Assembly: GCF_003813865.1 (NCBI RefSeq) | Contig: NZ_RMVG01000002.1 | Span: forward strand, 434,001-498,000 | DNA from: Candidatus Pantoea deserta | GTDB taxonomy: Bacteria; Pseudomonadota; Gammaproteobacteria; Enterobacterales; Enterobacteriaceae | Reading direction: 5' to 3' | DNA: 64,000 nt | Shown: positions 46,628-53,973 of the stretch, piece by piece | How the letters are laid out: each line of letters starts with the position of its first letter | Numbering within the stretch: position 1 is the first letter of the stretch | The notes under the pieces: generated by a model | What the model saw: only the letters and a program-made list of their open reading frames with translations | Database searches by the model: none | Told to the model about the DNA's origin: nothing | Translations under genes and position numbers: made by a program

Positions 46628-47542
46628 ATGGCAAGGTCTGGTTTTCTGGCATTGACGGCGGCCGCAGTGCTGCTGGCAACAGGCGCGGCGCAGGCCGCCG
46701 ATCCCGTGCGCGTAGGTTCAAAGATTGATACGGAAGGTTCGCTGCTGGGCAATGTCATTCTGCAAGTGCTGGAGAAACACGGCGTTAAAACGGTTAACAA
46801 GATCCAGCTCGGCACCACCCAGGTGGTGCGCGGCGCTATCACCGCCGGCGAGCTGGATATCTATCCCGAATATACCGGCAACGGCGCATTCTTTTTCAAC
46901 GATGAAAAAGACGCTGCCTGGAAAAATGCCCAGCAGGGCTATGAAAGGGTGAAAAAGCTCGACGCCGAAAAAAATCAGCTGGTCTGGCTGACGCCTGCGC
47001 CGGCGAATAATACCTGGACGATTGCGGTGCGGCAGGATGTGGCGCAGCAGAATAAACTCAGCTCGCTGGAGGACCTGAGCGCCTGGCTGAAAAAAGGAGG
47101 CACGTTCAAACTGGCCGCGTCGGCCGAGTTTATTGAGCGCAGCGATGCCCTGCCGGCTTTTGAAAAAGCCTATGGCTTTAAGCTGAAACAGAGTCAGCTG
47201 CTGTCGCTGGCGGGCGGCGATACGGCCGTCACCATCAAGGCGGCGGCGCAGCAGACCTCCGGCGTCAATGGGGCAATGGCCTACGGCACCGACGGCCCGG
47301 TCGCGGCGCTGGGGCTACAAACCCTGAGCGATCCCAAAGGCGTACAGCCCATCTATGCGCCCACCCCGGTTATTCGCGCCTCGGTGCTGAAGGCCTATCC
47401 CGACATCGACAGCTGGTTAAAACCGGTTTTCAGCAAGCTGGATGAAAAAACCTTGCAGCAGCTGAATGCCAAAATTGCCGTGGAAGGCCAGGACGCCAGC
47501 AGCGTGGCGACCGAATGGCTGCAACAGCAGAAGCTGCTGTAA
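46628..47542 (+). CDS. osmF: Osmoprotectant ABC transporter, substrate-binding protein OsmF
   Basis: OsmF (YehZ), 304 residues (305 in E. coli), is the periplasmic binding protein of a glycine-betaine-type ABC importer. A signal peptide ends at AQA-AD, and the mature start VRVGSKIDTEGSLLGNVIL and GELDIYPEYTGNGAFFF are nearly as in E. coli. E. coli OsmF binds betaine weakly and is RpoS/osmotically induced. The ATG at 46628 follows AAAGGAATCC. First gene of osmF-yehY-yehX-yehW. Confidence 0.95.
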   Translation: MARSGFLALTAAAVLLATGAAQAADPVRVGSKIDTEGSLLGNVILQVLEKHGVKTVNKIQLGTTQVVRGAITAGELDIYPEYTGNGAFFFNDEKDAAWKNAQQGYERVKKLDAEKNQLVWLTPAPANNTWTIAVRQDVAQQNKLSSLEDLSAWLKKGGTFKLAASAEFIERSDALPAFEKAYGFKLKQSQLLSLAGGDTAVTIKAAAQQTSGVNGAMAYGTDGPVAALGLQTLSDPKGVQPIYAPTPVIRASVLKAYPDIDSWLKPVFSKLDEKTLQQLNAKIAVEGQDASSVATEWLQQQKLL

Positions 47543-47545
47543 GCC

Positions 47546-48727
47546 ATGGCGCTATCGCGTGAGGCGATGCTACCGGTGCGCCGTCAGCCGGTCGCGCTGT
47601 TGCTGCTGTTGCTGCTGAGCCTGGCGCTCTACTGGCTTCCCTTTCTGAGCTATGCGCCGAACCGGCTGGTTTCAGGCCAGCCGCTGATGCTGGGGCAGGC
47701 AGACGATGCCGGATGGTTAGCGCTGCCGCTGGCGGCGCTCTGGCTGTTGCTCTGGGCGCGCCCGACGGCCGCGCCGCTGGGCCTGATGCTGCTCGCCTGC
47801 GATGCGCTGCTGGCGGGCATGATATGGCTGAGCGGGCATGAGGCCGCGCGGCTGGCGGCGCAGGGCAGCGCGCTGGCGCGCACCAGCTTCGGCAGCGGCC
47901 TGTGGCTGGCCTGCGGCGTAACGCTGCTGCTGAACGCGGAGACGGCGCGCAATCTGACGCGCAATCATCTGTGGCGACTGCTGCTGAACCTACAGGCAGG
48001 GCTGCTGCCGCTGCTGATGCTCTTCAGCGGCGAGCTGGACGCGTTATCACTGCTAAAAGAGTACGCCAGTCGGCAGACGGTCTTTGATGCGGCGCTGATG
48101 CGGCATCTGACGCTGCTCAGCGGCACTCTGCTGCCCGCGCTGCTGATCGGCGTGCCGCTCGGCATTGCGCTGCACCGGCGTCCCGCATGGCAAAGCAGCG
48201 TATTCAGCGTGCTCAACGTGATCCAGACGGTGCCGTCAGTGGCGCTGTTTGGCCTGTTAATCGCGCCGCTGGCCGGGCTGGCAAAAACCTTTCCGTGGCT
48301 CACCAGCTGGGGCATTAGCGGTATCGGGATGGCGCCGGCGCTGATTGCACTGACGCTCTACGCGCTGTTGCCGCTGGTGCGCAGCGTGGTGGCCGGACTG
48401 CAACAGGTGCCGTACGACGTGCGCGAAAGCGCGCGCGGAATGGGCATGGACCCGATGCAACGCTTCTTTGCCGTCGACATCCCGCTGGCGCTGCCGGTGT
48501 GGCTGGCCGGACTGCGCGTGGTGGTGGTGCAGACGCTGGGCATGGCGGTTATTGCCGCGCTGATCGGCGCAGGCGGCTTCGGCGCCATTATTTTTCAGGG
48601 ATTGCTCAGCAGCGCGCTAGACCTGGTGCTGCTCGGCGTGATCCCGGTTATTGCGCTGGCGGTGGTGATTGACGCCCTGTTCCGCCTGCTGATTTCTCTG
48701 CTGGAGGGAACCCATGATTCACTTTAA
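47546..48727 (+). CDS. yehY: Osmoprotectant ABC transporter permease YehY
   Basis: YehY, 393 residues (385 in E. coli), is one of the two different membrane subunits of the OsmF importer. Several N-terminal helices are followed by the typical permease core with the ATPase-contact loop VRESARGMGMDPMQRFFAVDIPLALP (EAA-type). ATG three bases after osmF. Its 3' end overlaps yehX by 14 bases, so the genes are coupled. Confidence 0.94.
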   Translation: MALSREAMLPVRRQPVALLLLLLLSLALYWLPFLSYAPNRLVSGQPLMLGQADDAGWLALPLAALWLLLWARPTAAPLGLMLLACDALLAGMIWLSGHEAARLAAQGSALARTSFGSGLWLACGVTLLLNAETARNLTRNHLWRLLLNLQAGLLPLLMLFSGELDALSLLKEYASRQTVFDAALMRHLTLLSGTLLPALLIGVPLGIALHRRPAWQSSVFSVLNVIQTVPSVALFGLLIAPLAGLAKTFPWLTSWGISGIGMAPALIALTLYALLPLVRSVVAGLQQVPYDVRESARGMGMDPMQRFFAVDIPLALPVWLAGLRVVVVQTLGMAVIAALIGAGGFGAIIFQGLLSSALDLVLLGVIPVIALAVVIDALFRLLISLLEGTHDSL

Positions 48728-49649
48728 CGGCGTCAGTAAATACTTTGCCGGGAAAGCCGCCGTCAACGCGCTGACGTTAGAGATTGCTAAGGGGACCTTT
48801 AGCGTGCTGCTCGGCACCTCAGGCTCCGGTAAATCCACCACGCTGAAAATGATCAATCGGCTGGTGGATTTCGACGAGGGCGACATTCTGTTTGCCGGCG
48901 AGTCGATACGCCAGCTTGACGCGCGCGATCTGCGGCGACGTATGGGCTACGCCATTCAGTCTATCGGCCTGTTTCCGCACTGGACGGTGGAAAAAAATAT
49001 CGCCACCGTTCCTGCGCTGCTGGGCTGGCCGAAAGCGCGCATTCGCGCGCGGGTCGAGGAGCTGCTGGCGTTGCTTAGCCTGGATCCCCTGCTGGCGCGC
49101 CGCCTGCCGCATCAGCTGTCAGGCGGTCAGCAGCAGCGCGTCGGGGTGGCGCGGGCGCTGGCCGCCGATCCCGAAGTGCTGCTGATGGATGAGCCTTTTG
49201 GCGCGCTCGATCCGGTCACGCGCGGGGCGATGCAGCAGGAGATGCTGCGTATTCACCGTCTGTCGGGCCGCACCATCGTGCTGGTGACGCATGACATTGA
49301 CGAGGCGCTGACGCTGGCGGACAACATTATACTGATGGACCACGGGGAAATTGTGCAGCAGGGCAAGCCGGCGACTTTGCTGACGCAGCCCAGAAACGAC
49401 TTCGTGCGCGACTTCTTTGGCCGAAGCGAACTGGGCGTGCGGCTGCTCTCGCTGGGGCAGGTGGGCAACGCGGCGCGGCGCGGCGAGTGGCTGGAAGGCG
49501 AACCGCTGATGGCCATGCAGTCGCTTCGTGAAGCCCTGTCGCAGTTTATTGCCCGGCGCACCGACAGGCTGCCGGTGGTTGATGAACGGCAGCAGCCGCT
49601 TGGCGTGCTTTACTTCAGCGATCTTCTGACGCTGCGCGAGGGGCAATAA
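48714..49649 (+). CDS. yehX: Osmoprotectant ABC transporter ATPase YehX
   Basis: YehX, 311 residues (308 in E. coli), energises the OsmF-YehYW importer. Walker [10 protein letters not shown] (about 36-44), signature [10 protein letters not shown] near 138, Walker [12 protein letters not shown] and the switch histidine THDIDEAL are intact. The C-terminal part (from about 230) is a CBS-like regulatory region with [16 protein letters not shown], as in OpuA-type ATPases, where it may sense ionic strength. Its stop overlaps the yehW start by one base. Confidence 0.95.
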   Translation: MIHFNGVSKYFAGKAAVNALTLEIAKGTFSVLLGTSGSGKSTTLKMINRLVDFDEGDILFAGESIRQLDARDLRRRMGYAIQSIGLFPHWTVEKNIATVPALLGWPKARIRARVEELLALLSLDPLLARRLPHQLSGGQQQRVGVARALAADPEVLLMDEPFGALDPVTRGAMQQEMLRIHRLSGRTIVLVTHDIDEALTLADNIILMDHGEIVQQGKPATLLTQPRNDFVRDFFGRSELGVRLLSLGQVGNAARRGEWLEGEPLMAMQSLREALSQFIARRTDRLPVVDERQQPLGVLYFSDLLTLREGQ

Positions 49650-50380
49650 TGCGCTGGCGAAAAGATCCGCTTCTTTGGGCAATAGCGGCATTTATTCTGC
49701 TGCTGGTGGGGTTGCCCTTCAGCGAGCCGCTTTTTGCATGGTGGTTTCCCGACCAGGCACGTCCACTCTACCAGCAGGAGAGTTTTTTCCGGCTGACGCT
49801 GGCACACCTGTTTCTGGTCACGACGGCCAGCGCGCTGGCGTTAATCATCGGCGCAGGCAGCGGCGTGCTGGTTACGCGGCGCGCAGGCCGTCGCTTTCGT
49901 CCGCTGGTGGAAACCCTTGTGGCGGCGGGACAAACCGTGCCGCCAGTCGCCGTGCTGGCGATTGCGGTGCCGGTAATGGGATTTGGCGTCTGGCCCGCCG
50001 TTGTGGCGCTGCTGCTTTACGGGCTGTTGCCCATTTTGCAGGGCACGCTGGCCGGGCTGGACAGCGTGCCAGCCAGTAGCCGGGAAATCGCTGACGGCGT
50101 CGGTATGAGCGCCTGGCAGCGATTATGGCAGGTGGAGCTGGCGCTGGCTGCGCCGGTGATTCTGGCGGGCGTGCGCACCTCGGTGATCGTCAACATCGGC
50201 ACGGCGGCCATCGCCTCCACCGTCGGGGCAGACAGTCTTGGCTCGCCGATTATTATCGGCCTGAGCGGCTTCAATACGGCTTACGTCATCCAGGGCGCGC
50301 TGCTGGTGGCGCTGCTGGCCATTATCAGCGACCGCCTGTTCGAGCGCCTGCAACGCTGGCTTAGCGTGAGTGCAGAATAA
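49649..50380 (+). CDS. yehW: Osmoprotectant ABC transporter permease YehW
   Basis: YehW, 243 residues as in E. coli, is the second membrane subunit of the OsmF importer. About six helices are seen, with the coupling loop [30 protein letters not shown]. It begins on the yehX stop. Its last 20 bases overlap the antisense end of the small gene yohO. It completes the four-gene osmoprotectant operon. Confidence 0.94.
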   Translation: MRWRKDPLLWAIAAFILLLVGLPFSEPLFAWWFPDQARPLYQQESFFRLTLAHLFLVTTASALALIIGAGSGVLVTRRAGRRFRPLVETLVAAGQTVPPVAVLAIAVPVMGFGVWPAVVALLLYGLLPILQGTLAGLDSVPASSREIADGVGMSAWQRLWQVELALAAPVILAGVRTSVIVNIGTAAIASTVGADSLGSPIIIGLSGFNTAYVIQGALLVALLAIISDRLFERLQRWLSVSAE

Positions 50381-50468
50381 GCGTGTAGCCTACCAGCATC
50401 AGTCCACCGGTGCCGCCGACGGCCATAATGAAAAACAGCGTTGCGAAGAAGATTTTTTGCCAGTTCAT
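50361..50468 (-). CDS. yohO: Small membrane protein YohO
   Basis: A 35-residue reading frame on the minus strand, [19 protein letters not shown] onwards, ends in GYTLILHSR. It has one hydrophobic helix and the same length and pattern (MAxGGxGGxMLxGYTxIL) as the 35-residue E. coli YohO. It lies in the same place, between yehW and mlrA. CAGG is eight bases before the ATG. The 3' end overlaps yehW by 20 bases. Function unknown. Confidence 0.85.
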   Translation of the reverse strand: MNWQKIFFATLFFIMAVGGTGGLMLVGYTLILHSR

Positions 50469-50545
50469 GCCGAAACCTGATTGAAGCCCGAAAGCCGGGG
50501 ATGATAGCGCGGGCAGAGCCAGGCGAAAAGGGCCCTGCGTGCGTT

Positions 50546-51286
50546 TTACTGAAAGCGCGTTTCGTGCGCGCGAATGGAAAAGCCCTGTTCCTGCCAGTGC
50601 GTTAGCTGCTCCTGCTGGCGGCGAGTCAGTTTTTTACCGGTCCAGACAAAGATCGTCTGACCTGGAAAAAGTTCCGGACGCGGCAGGTCGAGCGGCTCCG
50701 CCAGCACGTCCAGGCGCCAGCCGTCCTGGGAGAGACGCCAGGCCTCCAGCCAGATGCGGGTGCGGTCTTCCACTGCCCAGCCGAGGATCAGCGCGTCTTT
50801 ACCGGCTTTTTTACGGCTCGCGGCAAGACAGAAGGCAACGTAATCGATCAGCGCGCCGTCCAGCAGGCTGCTCATCACGCGAGCGGTATTTTGATCCAGC
50901 CCCAGTTTTTGCCGCACCGGCATAATCACATGGTCAATCAGCGCATCGATGGGATTTTCACGGCCCAGCGTGGCGATTTTCGCACGCAGCTTCGATGGTT
51001 TGACATGGCGCAACACGCTCATCAGCTCTTCCTGGAGATTAACCCAGCCGTCGTGAACCTTAACGTTTTCGCCTTCAAGCAGCGCCTTGACTTTGCCTAC
51101 CGGCACGCCGCTTTCAATCCAGCGTTTGATTTCTTCAATGCGCTGAACATCCTCGTCATCAAACTGACGATGTCCACCCTCCGATCGCTGCGGCTTCAAT
51201 AAACCATAACGTCGTTGCCACGCACGTAGCGTAACTGGATTTATTCCACAGCGTTCGGCAACATCACCGATACTGTAAAAGGCCAT
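50546..51286 (-). CDS. mlrA: MerR-family transcriptional regulator MlrA
   Basis: MlrA, 246 residues (243 in E. coli), is a MerR-type activator that in E. coli turns on csgD, the master gene for curli and biofilm matrix. The N-terminal winged helix reads [31 protein letters not shown], followed by GGHRQF. The C-terminal 140 residues are a cobalamin-binding-like sensor fold without a clear cobalamin His motif. Identity with E. coli is strong in the DNA-binding half and lower in the sensor. A TTGTACA/TGTACAA operator lies 55-80 bp upstream, which may mean autoregulation. Confidence 0.92.
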   Translation of the reverse strand: MAFYSIGDVAERCGINPVTLRAWQRRYGLLKPQRSEGGHRQFDDEDVQRIEEIKRWIESGVPVGKVKALLEGENVKVHDGWVNLQEELMSVLRHVKPSKLRAKIATLGRENPIDALIDHVIMPVRQKLGLDQNTARVMSSLLDGALIDYVAFCLAASRKKAGKDALILGWAVEDRTRIWLEAWRLSQDGWRLDVLAEPLDLPRPELFPGQTIFVWTGKKLTRRQQEQLTHWQEQGFSIRAHETRFQ

Positions 51287-51340
51287 AACTTCCCCAAACT
51301 TCCTGACCGCAATCAGATAACCTTAACCAACGCGATCAAG

Positions 51341-51367
51341 TTGTACAAATGTTTTTTAAGTGTACAA
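51341..51367. promoter_or_regulatory. MlrA-like operator in the mlrA upstream region
   Basis: TTGTACA (51341-51347) and TGTACAA (51361-51367) form an inverted repeat with a 13-bp centre. The MlrA site at E. coli csgD, as I recall, has the same arms with a 12-bp centre. The site lies between divergent mlrA and the XRE-cupin gene. Confidence 0.6.
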
Positions 51368-51438
51368 GTTGACGCTGAGACGGATTTTACGCTAAATCTC
51401 ATATCAGAGAAATAATTCCCAAATATGAGAGGAAGCCG

Positions 51439-52002
51439 GTGCTGATAAGTGAAACCGAACAACGCCTGGCGGCCCGCCTTGCCGAACTGCGCGTTCAGCG
51501 CGGCTGGTCGCTTGATGAACTGGCGACGGCCTCCGGCATCAGCCGGGCTTCATTGTCGCGTATTGAACGCAGCGAAACCAGCCCTACGGCGACCTTATTA
51601 AATCGTCTGTGCATGGTTTACGGGCTTACTATGTCACGACTGTTAAGCGAAGTGGAAGAGGGCGATAACCTGCTGCTGACGCCGGAACAGCAGCCAGTCT
51701 GGCATGATGAGACCAGCGGTTTTGTGCGCCGCAACCTGTCGCCGCCGGCCGCGCATTTTCGTGCTGAACTGGTTGAGGGCCAGCTACGCCCCGCTGCGCG
51801 TATTGACTACGACGCGCCGCCTGTTCAGGGGCTGGAACAGCATATCTGGCTTCAGGAAGGCGAGCTGACCGTTGCCATGGACGCGCAGCGCTGGCGGCTT
51901 CAGCCGGGCGACTGTCTGCGTTTCCACCTGACGGGCCGATCGTCATTCACCGCTCATCCTGCGCTGGGCGCTCGCTATCTACTGGTGGTATGTAAACCAT
52001 GA
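51439..52002 (+). CDS. XRE-family regulator with cupin domain
   Basis: A 187-residue transcription factor: an N-terminal helix-turn-helix (WSLDELATASGISRASLSRIERSETSP, about residues 20-50) and a C-terminal cupin (about 105-185) that would bind a small ligand. This layout is common in regulators of amino-acid or polyamine metabolism and efflux. The GTG start at 51439 is preceded by AGAGGAAG. It overlaps the next GNAT gene by four bases, so it probably controls that acetyltransferase operon. Confidence 0.85.
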   Translation: MLISETEQRLAARLAELRVQRGWSLDELATASGISRASLSRIERSETSPTATLLNRLCMVYGLTMSRLLSEVEEGDNLLLTPEQQPVWHDETSGFVRRNLSPPAAHFRAELVEGQLRPAARIDYDAPPVQGLEQHIWLQEGELTVAMDAQRWRLQPGDCLRFHLTGRSSFTAHPALGARYLLVVCKP

Positions 52003-52523
52003 CGGACTATAAACAGGCAGATGCCGCTCAGTTGCAGCAGCGATTGACCCAGCTCAGCGATCTTCTACAGGCGTGCGTAGCGGCGGGGGCGAGCATTGGT
52101 TTTACCGACCCGCAGGATCGCGCGTCCATTGAGCGTTTCTGGAACAGCCGTGCTGCAAATCTGAGGAGCGGCGAAAGTGAACTTCTTATCGCCTGCCAGC
52201 AGGATGTCGTGGTCGGCACGGTAATGATCAACGTCGGTGGTATGCCGAATGGTCGCCATCGCGCCGAGATTAGCAAGCTGCTGGTGCACCCTCGCGCCCG
52301 ACGGCAGGGCATTGCGCGTCAGCTGATGCAGCGGGCCGAGCAGCGCGCGCAGGCGATGGGAAAAACGCTGCTGGTGCTGGATACCCGCAGCGGCGACGTC
52401 GCCAGCCAGCTCTATCTGTCGCTGGGCTGGCAAATAGCCGGGACCATCCCCCGCTACGCCGAATCCATTACGGGCGAGCTGGAAGCCACTACTGTTATGT
52501 TCAGGTTACTGAGCGAAGGCTAA
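51999..52523 (+). CDS. GNAT-family N-acetyltransferase
   Basis: A 174-residue acetyl-CoA-dependent N-acetyltransferase. Motif A is HRAEISKLLVHPRARRQGIARQLM, with the pyrophosphate-binding RRQGIA, followed by LLVLDTRSGDVASQLYLSLGWQ. The acceptor is unknown. The ATG overlaps the stop of the XRE-cupin gene (ATGA), which links the two. Its stop overlaps the convergent phosphatase gene by four bases. Confidence 0.85.
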   Translation: MTDYKQADAAQLQQRLTQLSDLLQACVAAGASIGFTDPQDRASIERFWNSRAANLRSGESELLIACQQDVVVGTVMINVGGMPNGRHRAEISKLLVHPRARRQGIARQLMQRAEQRAQAMGKTLLVLDTRSGDVASQLYLSLGWQIAGTIPRYAESITGELEATTVMFRLLSEG

Positions 52524-53791
52524 GGAACGGCATAGCTGACCGGCGCGATCGCTCGCCGATCGAGATGTCGGCCTAGCGTCTGAACCGCCGTGCGCAGCGG
52601 ACAGAGCGTGCCGACCGAGGTGAGGCGGCAATCCGCCTGCCGCCACTCTTCGCGCAGCAGAGGATGCGCCGCATCGATCGGTTGCAGACGGCGCAGATCG
52701 TTCAGACTCTGCGCCTGAAAGTAAAGGCGTAAAAAACGCTGGCCGCTGGTGGTATCGCGCCAGCGCTCTAGCACCAGGCTGCCGCCAGGGGGAATATTGC
52801 CGCGCGCGTAACCGGGCAGCGTCCAGCTAAAGCCCATCAGGGTTCGCACCATAGCAATATTGGTATCGTGCGCCACCAGCAGCAGCCAGCGTGCGTCAGG
52901 GGCGGCATCGTCCTGAGCCACTGCCTTTAGCATGGCGTCGAGCAGTATCGATGCGCGTTTCTGAGCGGTGTAGAGCACATCATTGCTGAGGTCATAGTTC
53001 GCCGTCAGCAGCGGCAGAATAGCGGTTATCTGGGCCGAACGGGTGATATTGCCCCAGGCGAGCTGGCTGAACGGCAGGTTCTCGCTCCAGCCCAGCCGCA
53101 GCGTCTCGGCCATGCTGGCCAGCGCGCTGAGTCCGGCTATATAGGTACTGCCGCTTTTGCTCTGGCGGATCTGCCAGGGTTGATCGAAGAAGGCGCAGCG
53201 CGCGTCTGAAACGCAGACGGCCTGTCTGAGCGCCTGAATAGCCGGGCGCAGGCTTTGCTGACGCGCCGCCAGATCGCCTGCCTGCGCGGTGACGGCCGCC
53301 AGCTGCCGCGCCGGATCGGTAGCGGTAAGGGCAAACGCCTCTGTCTGAAACAACGGGTCATTTTCGCCCGCGACCTGATGCACCGCAACGCCGCAGCCGG
53401 GAAACGCGCCGTCGACCAGCGCCTCGGCGGTCGCGCGCGTGCGCTGCAACGGGCTGGCGCGCACATATATAGCCTGCGGCTGCGGACAGCCAGCGGTCAG
53501 CAGCCCCAGCTGGCGATAGTGCTCTCCCTCCCAGCGTCCTTTATTGACTACCGCCGCATAGCCGTGACCGGTCAGCTCGCCGTCGCGCGTGGTCCACAGC
53601 GGCCAGCTACGCTGCGTGGCGGCTTCCGCCTCTTTGCGGTTGCCGGAGGTAGGCGGCCGGACGCCATGGCGGCTCAGTTCCACCACTTTTTCCAGTTGAT
53701 AGTCAGGCTGCGCCGCAGTGTGACTCGCCCAAAGCCCCAGCGCGCAGGCGATAAACAGGCGAGCGGCAGCGCGGCGTCTGGCAATATTCAT
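52520..53791 (-). CDS. Periplasmic histidine-type acid phosphatase (AppA/phytase-like)
   Basis: A 423-residue exported histidine phosphatase. A signal peptide (ACALGLWASHTAA) precedes SRHGVRPPTS with catalytic His42, and a distal HDTN motif supplies the proton donor. WTLPG with PPGGSLVLERW is closer to AppA phytase than to glucose-1-phosphatase Agp, whose motif is RHNLRAP. It would release phosphate from phosphomonoesters, perhaps phytate, in the periplasm. The ATG at 53791 follows GGAAGAG. It sits beside dinG, which it does not neighbour in E. coli. Confidence 0.85.
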   Translation of the reverse strand: MNIARRRAAARLFIACALGLWASHTAAQPDYQLEKVVELSRHGVRPPTSGNRKEAEAATQRSWPLWTTRDGELTGHGYAAVVNKGRWEGEHYRQLGLLTAGCPQPQAIYVRASPLQRTRATAEALVDGAFPGCGVAVHQVAGENDPLFQTEAFALTATDPARQLAAVTAQAGDLAARQQSLRPAIQALRQAVCVSDARCAFFDQPWQIRQSKSGSTYIAGLSALASMAETLRLGWSENLPFSQLAWGNITRSAQITAILPLLTANYDLSNDVLYTAQKRASILLDAMLKAVAQDDAAPDARWLLLVAHDTNIAMVRTLMGFSWTLPGYARGNIPPGGSLVLERWRDTTSGQRFLRLYFQAQSLNDLRRLQPIDAAHPLLREEWRQADCRLTSVGTLCPLRTAVQTLGRHLDRRAIAPVSYAVP

Positions 53792-53928
53792 CTTCTCTTC
53801 CTTATGCGAACCGCTGTGACGCCACACCATAGCCCTAAGACGGCGCGATGGCTACCGCCCGCGTTTTCGACATGCGAAATTGTCGAGGCGGCGCGAAAAA
53901 ATGCGCCCTGAGGCTGACGCTGAAGGAT

Positions 53929-53948
53929 TACTGTGTAAAAATACAGGC
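53929..53948 (+). promoter_or_regulatory. LexA operator of dinG
   Basis: TACTGTGTAAAAATACAGGC has CTG, ten bases, CAG. It lies 26 bp before the dinG ATG. dinG is a known SOS gene in E. coli, where its box has the same layout. Confidence 0.88.
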
Positions 53949-53973
53949 CATTTTCACCCGGCGGTACACCCTT

